From Bradyrhizobium sp. MOS002 (GTDB lineage Bacteria > Pseudomonadota > Alphaproteobacteria > Rhizobiales > Xanthobacteraceae), in contig NZ_PYFX01000013.1 of the NCBI RefSeq assembly GCF_003020115.1, positions 1-64,000 on the forward strand: a stretch of 64,000 nucleotides of DNA, in the 5' to 3' direction. The notes below the pieces were generated by a model that did no database searches, was not told where the DNA came from, and saw nothing but the letters and a program-made list of their open reading frames with translations. Positions 16,216 to 24,458 of the stretch are shown one piece after another. The position numbers and the translations under genes are program-made. Positions within the stretch are counted from its first letter, which is position 1; every line of letters starts with the position of its first letter.

Positions 16216-17280
16216 GTGCCGATCACCCGCCGCCGCCTTTTCGGACTGCTCGCCGGGGCCAGCGCATTGGTCGGTGTGCCCTCCCTTTGGATGTCCCGCA
16301 TGAAAACCTATGACGGCCCGGTCTCCGACCATTTTGACGGCCTGAACTTCTTCGATCCGGACGGCGTGCCGCCGAAATCGCTTCGTGAGGTCCTGCGCTG
16401 GCAATTCGGCGGCAAGCGGCAGCGCGCGACCTGGCCGGATTGGGCGCCGAGCCCCCATGCCGACACCCCGCCGGACCGCGTCGATGGCGACAAGGTGCGG
16501 CTCTCTTTCGTCGGCCACGCCAGCTGGCTGATCCAGACCGGCGGCCTCAACATCCTCATCGATCCCGTCTGGTCGATGCGGGTCTCGCCCGTCAGCTTCG
16601 CCGGGCCGAAGCGGCACAACGATCCCGGCATTGCGTTCGAGAAGTTACCGAAGATCGATGTCGTGCTGGTTTCGCACGGCCATTACGATCATCTCGACAT
16701 CGCGACGCTGTCGCGGCTCGCCAAGAATTTTGCGCCGCGTGTGGTGACCCCGCTCGGCAATGACGTCACGATGCGCAGCACCGATCCGACAATCAAGGTG
16801 GACGCGTTCGACTGGCACGATCGCGTCGAGCTCGGCGGCGGCATCGCCGTGACCCTGGTGCCGACCCGGCACTGGTCGGCGCGCGGCATGTTCGACCGCA
16901 ACAAGGCGCTGTGGGCGAGTTTCGTGCTGGAGACGCCTGCGGGAAAAATCTACGTCGTCTGCGATTCCGGCTATGGCGATGGCAAGCACTTCCGCCGCGT
17001 CGCCGAAAAGCACGGACCGTTGCGCCTGGCGATCCTCCCGATCGGCGCCTACGAGCCGCGCTGGTTCATGCGCGATCAGCATATGAATCCGGAAGATGCC
17101 GTGAAGGCGCTGGCGGATTGCGGCGCGCAGGAAGCACTCGGGCATCACCACGGCACGTTTCAGCTGACCGATGAAGCAATCGATGCGCCGGCGAATGCGC
17201 TGGTCGAGGCGCTCGATGCCGCGAAGGTTCCGCAGCAGCGGTTCGTGGCGATGAAGCCGGGGCAGGTGGTGGAGATTTAG
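16216..17280 (+). CDS. MBL-fold metal-dependent hydrolase, NAPE-PLD / UlaG-like
   Basis: 354 residues. An N-terminal twin-Arg-like, hydrophobic stretch (ITRRRLFGLLAGASALVGVP) suggests export or membrane anchoring. The metallo-beta-lactamase core has VGHASWLIQTGG, HGHYDH (the zinc motif) and later PTRHWSARGMFDRN, then LGHHHGTFQLTDEA. These motifs match the family of N-acyl-phosphatidylethanolamine phospholipase D-like hydrolases, so a phospholipid or N-acyl substrate in the envelope is possible but unproven. GTG at 16216 is chosen to include the export signal; no good ribosome-binding site is visible, and ATG at 16291 is an alternative. It is divergent from ffh. Confidence 0.85.
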   Translation: MPITRRRLFGLLAGASALVGVPSLWMSRMKTYDGPVSDHFDGLNFFDPDGVPPKSLREVLRWQFGGKRQRATWPDWAPSPHADTPPDRVDGDKVRLSFVGHASWLIQTGGLNILIDPVWSMRVSPVSFAGPKRHNDPGIAFEKLPKIDVVLVSHGHYDHLDIATLSRLAKNFAPRVVTPLGNDVTMRSTDPTIKVDAFDWHDRVELGGGIAVTLVPTRHWSARGMFDRNKALWASFVLETPAGKIYVVCDSGYGDGKHFRRVAEKHGPLRLAILPIGAYEPRWFMRDQHMNPEDAVKALADCGAQEALGHHHGTFQLTDEAIDAPANALVEALDAAKVPQQRFVAMKPGQVVEI

Positions 17281-17304
17281 GTTCGTCGTCGCTGCTAACA
17301 CCGC

Positions 17305-17446
17305 TATCGTCCCGGCCTAGTGCGCAATTGCGCACGGGGGCCGGGACCCATAACCACCGAACGCGATTTGGCGAAGATTGGTCATTGCCATCTCGCGCCA
17401 TAACTTCTTCTGAGGAGTATGGGTCCCGGCCTTCGCCGGGACGACA
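17305..17446. repeat. Palindromic intergenic repeat, family C, with embedded 16-bp palindrome
   Basis: The outer arms are CGTCCCGGCC at the left and GGTCCCGGCCTTCGCCGGGA at the right. The left hairpin encloses GTGCGCAATTGCGCAC (17320-17335), a perfect 16-bp palindrome that also occurs at 49276-49291 inside a different repeat family. It lies between two convergent genes. Confidence 0.8.
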
Positions 17447-17474
17447 ATGGAGTCTGTAGCGGCAGCTGCCCCTG

Positions 17475-18191
17475 CTACTCCTTGGCCTTGATCGCCCAGC
17501 TCACATTCACCGTCACCGCCAGCGTTTCCTCGCCCGGCGCGACCGCGGCCTGCGGTGCGGCCATGGGAGCTGCGGCCATGCGTCCCTTGAACAGCGGCAT
17601 CGGGGCGCCGCCTTCGGACACGCTGAGCGGCGCTCCGAGCGTGACGCCGGTGGCCTTGGCGTAGATCTCCGCTTTGCGGCGGGCGTCTGCGACGGCCTTC
17701 TCGCGGGCATCGTCGAGCAGTTTCGAGGCCTGCGTCACCTCAAAGGAGATGTTGCCGATATCGTTGGCGCCGGCGCCGACCAGCGTGTCGATGATGGCGG
17801 CGACCTTGGTCACGTCGCGGATCTTCACGGTGACGCGGTTGGAGGCGCGGAAGCCGACAACGGGCGAGGCGCCGGTGGATTTGTTCTGGCCGTATTGCGG
17901 CTGCAGCGACAGCCGCGAGGTCTGGTAATCCTTCTCGTCAATGCCTGCGCCCTTCAGCGCCAGCAGCACCTTGCCCATTGCGGCGTTGTTGGCGTCGGAG
18001 GCTTCCTTCGCCGACTTGGCGTCGTTGGCGACGCCGGCGTCGATCTGCGCCAGATCAGGCGCGGCGGAGATCGTGGCTTCGCCGCTCACCGAAATCGCGG
18101 ACGGAAAATCGTCGGCGAGCGCGGGCGCTGCCAGCAGCGCGGCGGCAAAGGTCGTAGCAAGGGAGGTCAAAAGGATGGCGGGCTTTTTCAT
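17475..18191 (-). CDS. SIMPL domain-containing periplasmic protein (DUF541)
   Basis: 238 residues. The Sec signal peptide is MKKPAILLTSLATTFAAALL...ALA. The mature part is a SIMPL/DUF541 domain: ISVSGEATISAAPDLAQI at the start, then YQTSRLSLQPQY and a C-terminal ARRKAEIYAKATGVTLG. The family is periplasmic or outer-membrane associated and largely uncharacterised; some members relate to oxidative stress. ATG at 18191 opens the signal peptide and lies five bases after the stop of the GyrI-like gene, so the two form an operon. A Met/Ala/Pro-rich insert lies near residue 205. Confidence 0.88.
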   Translation of the reverse strand: MKKPAILLTSLATTFAAALLAAPALADDFPSAISVSGEATISAAPDLAQIDAGVANDAKSAKEASDANNAAMGKVLLALKGAGIDEKDYQTSRLSLQPQYGQNKSTGASPVVGFRASNRVTVKIRDVTKVAAIIDTLVGAGANDIGNISFEVTQASKLLDDAREKAVADARRKAEIYAKATGVTLGAPLSVSEGGAPMPLFKGRMAAAPMAAPQAAVAPGEETLAVTVNVSWAIKAKE

Positions 18192-18196
18192 CGGTC

Positions 18197-18982
18197 TCAC
18201 TTCAGGGGCACGAATACATTGATCACGAGCTTGTCCTCCGCCGTCTTCAGGGGATCGGTGAGGTACTCCTCGATGAAGGTGTCCTTGGCTTCCAGCTTCT
18301 TGTCGTCGAGGTGATTGGTTATCGCCTCGTAGGTGTTGTCCATGTTGTCGTAGGAGCCGCGATGCACGAATTTCAGGGCCTTGCCCTCCGGCGATTTGCC
18401 GACGCTCATGTCCTTGGGCAGGTTCTTCGGGTCCTGCTCGACCGGGATCTCGGCGAGAAAGGTGAAGCCGGTGTCGTCGGTCGAGGTGTAGACGATCATC
18501 GAATTGCCGGCCGGCTTGATGCCCTGCTTGTCCAGCAGCGTGTTCAGCGCCTTGAAGGCGTCGATCAGCGTGTCGAAGGCCGAGTCCCAATTGGCGGTGC
18601 CCTTGACCATCACGACCTTCCTGGGCTCGAGCGTGGCCTCCTGGCCAAAGGGATCGGCCGTCTGCACGGGAGCCGGCGTCGCGGCGGCAGCGGGCGGCGG
18701 GGCGGCGGGGCTCGGTGAGGCACTGGCTGCGGGCGAGGGCGACGTTGCAGGGGACGTTGCAGGCGATGTTGCAGGGCTTGGCGCGGCGCTGGCCGCCGGC
18801 GCCGGCGTGGCCGCGGGTGCAGCGCTCGCGGCCGGGGAGGACGAAGCTGACGGGGCCGGCGCGGGGCTCGCTGATGCGGCCGGCGCCGGGCTCGGCGTCT
18901 GGGCCAGCGTGGCGGACAGACCAAACGACAAGGCTGCTGCCGGGATCAGCGCGGCCAAAGCGAGACGACGAAACCTGAACAT
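18197..18982 (-). CDS. Exported GyrI-like effector-binding domain protein with Ala/Pro/Ser linker
   Basis: 261 residues. Signal peptide (residues 1-28, MFRFRRLALAALIPAAALSF), then an Ala/Pro/Ser-rich low-complexity linker (about 30-110), then a GyrI/AraC-effector-like domain (VVMVKGTANWDSAFDTLIDA ... FTFLAEIPVE ... FVHRGSYDNM). The linker includes a triple SPAT repeat coded by a 12-bp tandem repeat near 18742-18777. GyrI-like domains bind small molecules; an exported version suggests periplasmic sensing or sequestration, which is inference. ATG at 18982 is chosen because ggggag precedes it at 7 bases. It is the first gene of a two-gene operon with the SIMPL gene. Confidence 0.8.
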   Translation of the reverse strand: MFRFRRLALAALIPAAALSFGLSATLAQTPSPAPAASASPAPAPSASSSPAASAAPAATPAPAASAAPSPATSPATSPATSPSPAASASPSPAAPPPAAAATPAPVQTADPFGQEATLEPRKVVMVKGTANWDSAFDTLIDAFKALNTLLDKQGIKPAGNSMIVYTSTDDTGFTFLAEIPVEQDPKNLPKDMSVGKSPEGKALKFVHRGSYDNMDNTYEAITNHLDDKKLEAKDTFIEEYLTDPLKTAEDKLVINVFVPLK

Positions 18983-18994
18983 TTTTATTCTCCC

Positions 18995-19054
18995 CAAGAC
19001 CTTGCGCACCAAGGCCTTAACTCACCCGCGCCCTGAACCCACCAAGGTCTTAAC
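18995..19054 (-). promoter_or_regulatory. Direct repeats upstream of the GyrI-like/SIMPL operon
   Basis: CACCAAGGCCTTAAC (19007-19021) and CACCAAGGTCTTAAC (19040-19054) are 15-bp repeats with one mismatch, 33 bp apart. A related CAAGACCTTG lies at 18995. They start 13 bases upstream of the GyrI-like ATG, where a promoter or operator would be. They may be regulator sites or a recent small tandem duplication. Confidence 0.4.
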
Positions 19055-19219
19055 CCGGCTGCACATCCCGGTTTGCGCGAATTGCGCCGTTCTAACACGC
19101 GAGCGCCGAATTCGTCCCATGACAGATGCGTCATGGCAGCGTCCTGGCTCTTGTCGGCAAATCACTGGCCAAGCCGGCCAAGGATCGCCATATAAGGCAG
19201 GCGAAATTCGGGAATTTTC

Positions 19220-20095
19220 ATGAGCGCGCTGGCCAACCACGCATTTGCCAAGATGAACGGCATCGGCAACGAGATCGTCGTTGTCGACATGCGCGATTCC
19301 ACCTCAAAGGTCACCCCGGACGATGCCCGCGCGGTGGCATCGGCGCGAGGCGGCGTGCCCTATGATCAGCTCATGGTGCTGCAGAAGCCGCGCTTCGACG
19401 GCGCCGAAGCGTTCATCAGCATCTACAACAGTGACGGCTCCGAGGCAGGCGCCTGCGGCAACGGCATGCGCTGCGTGGTGCGGCGCGTCTTCGAGAAGAC
19501 CGGCCAGACCACGGCCACGTTCGAGACGGCCGCGGGCCTGCTCAATGCCTGGCAGGGTCCGGCGCCGGATCTTTATACGGTGGACATGGGCGCGCCGAAA
19601 TTCGGCTGGCAGGACATTCCGCTCGACCAGGAATTCCGCGACACCCGCTACATCGAATTGCAGATCGGCCCGATCGACAATCCGATCCTGCATTCGCCCT
19701 CGGTGGTCAGCATGGGCAATCCGCATGCGATCTTCTGGGTCGATGACGTCAACGCCTACGATCTCGAGCGCTTCGGCCCGCTGCTGGAAAACCATCCGAT
19801 CTTCCCCGAGCGCGCCAACATCACGCTCGCCCATATCGTCGATCCCCAGCACATCACGATCCGCACCTGGGAGCGCGGCGCCGGCCTGACCAGGGCCTGC
19901 GGCTCGGCCGCATGTGCCACGGCGGTTGCGGCGGCGCGGCTGAAGCGCGCCGAGCGCAATGTCGAGATCACGCTGCAGGGCGGCAAGCTCGGTATTGAAT
20001 GGCGCGAGCGCGACGATCACGTGCTGATGACGGGCACGGCCACCTTCGAATATGAAGGCAGTTTCGATCCGGCGCTGTTCGCGCCGGTCGGGTGA
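19220..20095 (+). CDS. dapF: Diaminopimelate epimerase DapF
   Basis: 291 residues. The two catalytic cysteines lie in EAGACGNGMRC (Cys79) and TRACGSAACATAV (Cys227). It converts LL- to meso-diaminopimelate for lysine and peptidoglycan synthesis in the cytosol. The N-terminus (FAKMNGIGNEIVVVDMR) is canonical. ATATAAG about 25 bases upstream of the ATG is a possible -10 box. The stop codon overlaps the start of mtaB (TGATG), so the two genes are translationally coupled. Confidence 0.97.
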   Translation: MSALANHAFAKMNGIGNEIVVVDMRDSTSKVTPDDARAVASARGGVPYDQLMVLQKPRFDGAEAFISIYNSDGSEAGACGNGMRCVVRRVFEKTGQTTATFETAAGLLNAWQGPAPDLYTVDMGAPKFGWQDIPLDQEFRDTRYIELQIGPIDNPILHSPSVVSMGNPHAIFWVDDVNAYDLERFGPLLENHPIFPERANITLAHIVDPQHITIRTWERGAGLTRACGSAACATAVAAARLKRAERNVEITLQGGKLGIEWRERDDHVLMTGTATFEYEGSFDPALFAPVG

Positions 20096-21348
20096 TGAGC
20101 GTCGACATCGTCACCTTCGGCTGCCGCCTCAATGCCTTCGAGGCCGAGGTGATCCGCCGCGAGGCCGAGGGCGCAGGCCTTTCAGATACCATCGTCATCA
20201 ACAGCTGCGCCGTCACCAACGAAGCGGTGGCGCAGGCGCGGCAATCGATCCGCAAGCTGAAGCGCGAGCGGCCCGGAGCGCGCATCGTCGTCACCGGTTG
20301 TGCGGCGCAGACGCAAAGCGATATGTTCGCCGGGATGGCCGAGGTCGATCGCGTCGTCGGCAATGACGACAAGATGCGGTCGACCGCATGGCGCGAGGCG
20401 CGTGCGGCGTTTGATCTCGGTGCGAGCGAAAAAATCGCCGTCAGCGACATCATGGCGGTGAAGGAGATGGCGCCGCATCTCATCGACGGCTTTGCAAGCG
20501 GCCTGCCGCGCGTGTTCGTGCAGGTGCAGAATGGCTGCGACCATCGCTGCACCTTCTGCATCATTCCGTTCGGGCGCGGCAATTCGCGCTCGGTGCCGAT
20601 GGGCGCTGTCGTCGATCAGGTGCGGGCATTGGTCGAGCGCGGCCATGCCGAGATCGTGCTGACCGGCGTCGACCTCACCAGTTACGGCGCGGACCTGCCG
20701 GGCTCCCCGAAGCTAGGCCTGCTGACGAAGCAGATCCTGCGGCACGTGCCGGAGCTAAGGCGCCTGCGCATCTCCTCGATCGACTCGATCGAGGCGGACA
20801 GCGATCTGTTGGATGCCATCGCCGAGGATTCGCGGCTGATGCCGCATCTGCATCTGTCGCTGCAGTCCGGCGACGACATGATCCTGAAGCGCATGAAGCG
20901 GCGGCATACGCGCGGCGACGCCATCGCGTTCTGCGACCAGGTCCGCCGCCTGCGCCCGGATATCGCGCTGGGCGCCGACATCATCGCGGGCTTTCCGACC
21001 GAGACCGAGGCGATGTTCTCGCGCTCGCTCGATCTGGTCGAGCAATGCGGCCTGACGTTCCTCCACGTCTTCCCCTATTCGCCGCGTCCCGGCACGCCGG
21101 CCGCGCGGATGCCGCAGGTGGCGGGCGGCGCGATCAAGGAGCGGGCGAAACGGCTGCGCTTAGCCGGTGAGGCCGCGCTTCTGCAGCGGCTGCAAGCCGA
21201 GATCGGCGCCACGCGCGAGGTGCTGATCGAGAGCGAAGGCCAGGGGCGCACGGAGCATTATCTGCCGGTGGCGATTGCGGGCGAGCGTATCGGCAGCATC
21301 GTGCCACTGCGGATGGCCGGTCGTGATGGCGCGCGGCTGACCACATAA
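20095..21348 (+). CDS. mtaB: tRNA t6A37 methylthiotransferase MtaB
   Basis: 417 residues. UPF0004 N-domain cysteines (FGCRLNAFE, NSCAVTNEA, TGCAAQ) hold one [4Fe-4S] cluster, and the radical-SAM motif CDHRCTFC holds the second. It adds a methylthio group to t6A37 in tRNA(Lys). The HLSLQSGDD and HVFPYSPRPGTPAA stretches are typical. A short TRAM-like C-terminus is present. ATG at 20095 overlaps the dapF stop; a GTG one codon earlier is also in frame. The dapF-mtaB-ftsY-yciB-ccm order is usual in Bradyrhizobiaceae. Confidence 0.95.
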   Translation: MSVDIVTFGCRLNAFEAEVIRREAEGAGLSDTIVINSCAVTNEAVAQARQSIRKLKRERPGARIVVTGCAAQTQSDMFAGMAEVDRVVGNDDKMRSTAWREARAAFDLGASEKIAVSDIMAVKEMAPHLIDGFASGLPRVFVQVQNGCDHRCTFCIIPFGRGNSRSVPMGAVVDQVRALVERGHAEIVLTGVDLTSYGADLPGSPKLGLLTKQILRHVPELRRLRISSIDSIEADSDLLDAIAEDSRLMPHLHLSLQSGDDMILKRMKRRHTRGDAIAFCDQVRRLRPDIALGADIIAGFPTETEAMFSRSLDLVEQCGLTFLHVFPYSPRPGTPAARMPQVAGGAIKERAKRLRLAGEAALLQRLQAEIGATREVLIESEGQGRTEHYLPVAIAGERIGSIVPLRMAGRDGARLTT

Positions 21349-21352
21349 CCAG

Positions 21353-21454
21353 TGTCGTCGCCCGCCTTGACCGGGCGACCCAGTACGCCGCGGCTTCTCC
21401 GTATCCCACTAACGTCTCTGGAATACTGGATCACCCGCTTTCGCGGGTGATGAC
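21353..21454. repeat. Palindromic intergenic repeat, family B copy 2
   Basis: Begins 5 bases after the mtaB stop: CGCCCGCCTTGACCGGGCGA, CCCAGTACGCCGCGGCTTCT, then CTGGAATACTGGATCACCCG and TTTCGCGGGTGATGACA. It lies between the convergent mtaB and DUF2336 genes, so it may also act as a bidirectional transcription or decay barrier. Confidence 0.85.
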
Positions 21455-21482
21455 ATCGGTGCGTGTGGTGCGCAGCAAGCGC

Positions 21483-22592
21483 CTACGACGCCCGCACCTG
21501 CCAAAACCGCAGTGTCCGCCGCGCATTCTCCGGGGTCATGCGCGCGTAATGGCTTTGAGCCCTTGCGATATCGGCCGGCTTCATTGCGCCGGTCGCAAAG
21601 CGGCTTTGGAGCACGGCGGCCGTGGTTTCCCAGCTGAGCTGCGCCGCCTTGCACGGCACCAGCAGGCCGTCCTCGCGCAGGCTTTGCATCAGCGGGCGTA
21701 TCACTTCGACGGTCGATCCGGACAGTGCGGCCAATGCGGCCACCGCTTCTTCATAACGCCGCTGCGTGGCGAAGCCGAGCAGGGTCGCTTCGCTGAGCTG
21801 GCCGGTCGCCTTGAGGCCTGCGACGGCGCGCTTGGCACCTTCGAAATCACGGACACCCGACATCTCGTGCTCGACACCGACGGTGACGGCGGCGATTGCG
21901 GTCTGGATCTCCTCGAACAGATGCGGCGGTGCGCGCGACAGCAGGCGCGTCCGCACGGCATCGCTCGCCGAGCGCAGTAACTGGCGGCGCAGCTCTGACG
22001 GCAAATCGATGCGGACGCCGACGCTGACCGCAAGTTCGGGATCGGCCTCGGCCTGTCCGACGATGACGGCAAATCCGCTTCCGGACACGCGCGCGCCGGG
22101 ATTGGCGGCGAGCCGCCGGCTGACGCTGGGATAGCGCCGCGCCAGCAATGCATCGGTGACGATCTCCTTCAGCCACCAGCGTCCGGCGACCGCGAGCAGA
22201 TGCGGCTCGCCCTTGGATGATGCGATCTGCACCAGCGCGCCATCGTCGAGGCGCGCGGATTCCTGCAGCACGGGACCGGCGATGCGGATTTCGTCATTGT
22301 TGGCGAGGCGGCGAATGACCGATGGCGGCGCCTGCGCGATCGGCGCGAGTTGCGCGCTGATCTCGGCGAGCGCGACGCGCGCGCCCATGTCGGCGATGGC
22401 GCGGAGCTCGATGGTGCCGATCAGGCGATCGAGCACGTCGTCGAACAGCGCGATCTGCTCGTCGTCGAAACTGCCGGCGGATGAAAGGAACAGGTCGGTG
22501 ACGCGGCGGGCTGTTGCCAGGCCCTTTTCCGCCGAGCCGGTCCGAAGCGCGGACTCGACCTCGTCGATGATCGATAACTCGGCCGTGGACAT
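21483..22592 (-). CDS. DUF2336 domain-containing protein
   Basis: 369 residues, soluble and alpha-helical throughout, with HEAT-like repeats of Leu/Ala/Asp character (VLDRLIGTIELRAIADMGAR, PPSVIRRLANNDEIRIAGPV). DUF2336 proteins are alphaproteobacterial and uncharacterised; in Caulobacter relatives some sit near cell-cycle or general-stress genes. ATG at 22592 (MSTAELSIIDEVE) is chosen over an upstream ATG at 22640, which adds a divergent tail. It is transcribed away from RluA with no clear operon partner. Confidence 0.8.
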   Translation of the reverse strand: MSTAELSIIDEVESALRTGSAEKGLATARRVTDLFLSSAGSFDDEQIALFDDVLDRLIGTIELRAIADMGARVALAEISAQLAPIAQAPPSVIRRLANNDEIRIAGPVLQESARLDDGALVQIASSKGEPHLLAVAGRWWLKEIVTDALLARRYPSVSRRLAANPGARVSGSGFAVIVGQAEADPELAVSVGVRIDLPSELRRQLLRSASDAVRTRLLSRAPPHLFEEIQTAIAAVTVGVEHEMSGVRDFEGAKRAVAGLKATGQLSEATLLGFATQRRYEEAVAALAALSGSTVEVIRPLMQSLREDGLLVPCKAAQLSWETTAAVLQSRFATGAMKPADIARAQSHYARMTPENARRTLRFWQVRAS

Positions 22593-22689
22593 GACGCGCA
22601 GCTCGTCCTGAGCAGATTGACGGAAGCTTGTTCTAAGCAACCGCTATCATTAGAGACGAGCACTGAACGTTTCGTAAACCAACGCGCGA

Positions 22690-22731
22690 TGACCCTCATC
22701 CTGGCCGCTGCGCGGCTTCCTCACCATGAAG
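22690..22731. repeat. Short degenerate copy of repeat family G
   Basis: CCCTCATCCTG ... CTCACCATGA carries both end motifs of the longer family G element at 32454-32570 (CTCATGGTGAG and CTCAGGATGAGG, inverted), with the centre reduced to GCCGCTGCGCGGC. It lies just downstream of the RluA-family gene. Confidence 0.4.
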
Positions 22732-22745
22732 GGCGAGCAGTTGGG

Positions 22746-23447
22746 CTACTCCCCGTTCCACCCGCAGGCGCGGAGCCGCTCGTGCATGTGGGGCGGCGCC
22801 GGCGCCACCACGCGGACCGGCTCCTTGTTGCGGGAGATCGGCACCACGATCTCGCGGGAATGCAGGTGCAGCTTCGGCTCGCCGAAGCGCGGGCCGTTGC
22901 CGTAAATGTTATCGCCGAAGATCGGCCAGCCGGTTGCGGACGAATGCACCCGCAATTGATGGGTCCGCCCGGTCACCGGTTCCATGGCGAGCCAGGTCAG
23001 GCCATCGCTCCGGCCCATCACCTTCCAGTTGGTGATGGCCTTCTGGCCCTCGGGATCGGGCTTCTGCCACCAGCCGCGTTCGGCGTTCAGCCGCCCCAGC
23101 GGCATGTCGATGGTGCCTTCGTCCTCAGTGGGGCCGCCCTCGACGATGGTCCAATAGGTCTTGCCGATCTTGCCATGCTTGAACAGCAGGCCGAGCGAGG
23201 CCGTCGCCTTGCGATGGCGGCCGAGCACGAGGCAACCGGAGGTGTCCTTGTCCAGCCGGTGGGCCAGCACGGGCGGCCGCGGCAGGCCGAAACGGAGCGC
23301 GTCGAAGGAGGTTTCCAGATTGGCACCGCCCTTGGGTCCGCGATGCACCGGGAGGCCGGCCGGCTTGTCGATGACCAGCATCAATCCGTCGCGATGGAGC
23401 ACGCGGCCCAGGATTTCCTCGGCGGTCAATTCGGGAACATCGAGCAA
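22746..23447 (-). CDS. RluA family RNA pseudouridine synthase
   Basis: 233 residues. The catalytic motif HRLDKDTSG carries the invariant Asp (about residue 66), with upstream VIDKPAGLPVH and downstream GRTHQLRVH, all typical of the RluA branch. It lacks an N-terminal S4 domain. It makes pseudouridine in tRNA or rRNA; the target cannot be told from sequence, though its short, S4-less form is closer to RluA/TruC than to RluC/D. It is divergent from ftsY with 60 bp between. Confidence 0.9.
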   Translation of the reverse strand: MLDVPELTAEEILGRVLHRDGLMLVIDKPAGLPVHRGPKGGANLETSFDALRFGLPRPPVLAHRLDKDTSGCLVLGRHRKATASLGLLFKHGKIGKTYWTIVEGGPTEDEGTIDMPLGRLNAERGWWQKPDPEGQKAITNWKVMGRSDGLTWLAMEPVTGRTHQLRVHSSATGWPIFGDNIYGNGPRFGEPKLHLHSREIVVPISRNKEPVRVVAPAPPHMHERLRACGWNGE

Positions 23448-23507
23448 TTGCAGGACTTTCGGTCAAGACTTTCGTTTGGGAGCCGGAACGGCTAACACAC
23501 CGGCACC

Positions 23508-24455
23508 ATGAACGATACCACTCCCGAGACCCCCAAGCTGAGTTGGTGGCGCCGCCTGTCCGACGGGCTGAAGCGCACCTCGTCCTCGCTCGGGACCGCG
23601 GTCGCCGACCTCGTCACCAAGCGCAAGCTCGACCGCGCCATGCTCGACGACATCGAGGACGTGCTGCTGCGCGCCGACCTCGGCACCTCGGTCGCGGTGC
23701 GGATCGCGGATGCGGTCGGCACGGGGCGCTACGACAAGGCGATCTCGGCGGACGAGGTCAAGGACGTCGTCGCGACCGAAGTCGAGAAGGTGCTGGCGGC
23801 GGTGGCCAAGCCGCTCGAGATCGACGCCGGCAGGAAGCCGTTCGTCATCCTCGTGGTCGGCGTCAACGGCTCCGGCAAGACCACCACCATCGGAAAACTC
23901 TCGCAAAAATTCGCGTCCGAAGGCCGCAAGGTGATGCTGGCCGCCGGCGACACGTTTCGCGCAGCGGCGATCGAGCAGCTCAAGGTCTGGGGCGAACGCA
24001 CCAAGACGCCCGTCATATCAGGTGCGCAAGGCTCGGATTCGGCGAGCCTCGCCTTCAACGCGCTGACGGCGGCGAAGGAGCAGGCCATCGACGTGCTCCT
24101 GATCGACACCGCCGGGCGGCTTCAGAACAAGGCCGAGCTGATGAACGAGCTCGAAAAGGTCGTGCGCGTCATTCGCAAGGTGGACGCGACTGCACCGCAT
24201 GCGGTGCTGCTTGTGCTGGACGCCACCGTCGGCCAGAACGCACTGTCGCAGGTCGAGGCCTTCCATCGCACCGCCGGGGTCACCGGTCTCGTGATGACGA
24301 AGCTCGACGGCACCGCCCGCGGCGGCATTCTGGTGGCGCTCGCGGAAAAATTCAAACTGCCGGTGCATTTCATCGGCGTCGGCGAAGGCGTCGACGATCT
24401 CGCGCCGTTCACCGCGCGTGATTTCGCCCGCGCGATCGCCGGAATCGAAAGCTGA
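23508..24455 (+). CDS. ftsY: Signal recognition particle receptor FtsY
   Basis: 315 residues, NG domain only: VVGVNGSGKTTTIGKL is the P-loop, DTAGRLQNK is G3, TKLDGTARGG is G4. The long acidic A domain of E. coli is absent and replaced by a short basic helix (WWRRLSDGLKRTSSSLGTAV) that can bind membranes directly, as in other alphaproteobacteria. It docks Ffh-ribosome complexes on SecYEG. yciB follows 3 bp downstream in the same operon. Confidence 0.97.
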   Translation: MNDTTPETPKLSWWRRLSDGLKRTSSSLGTAVADLVTKRKLDRAMLDDIEDVLLRADLGTSVAVRIADAVGTGRYDKAISADEVKDVVATEVEKVLAAVAKPLEIDAGRKPFVILVVGVNGSGKTTTIGKLSQKFASEGRKVMLAAGDTFRAAAIEQLKVWGERTKTPVISGAQGSDSASLAFNALTAAKEQAIDVLLIDTAGRLQNKAELMNELEKVVRVIRKVDATAPHAVLLVLDATVGQNALSQVEAFHRTAGVTGLVMTKLDGTARGGILVALAEKFKLPVHFIGVGEGVDDLAPFTARDFARAIAGIES

Positions 24456-24458
24456 AGA

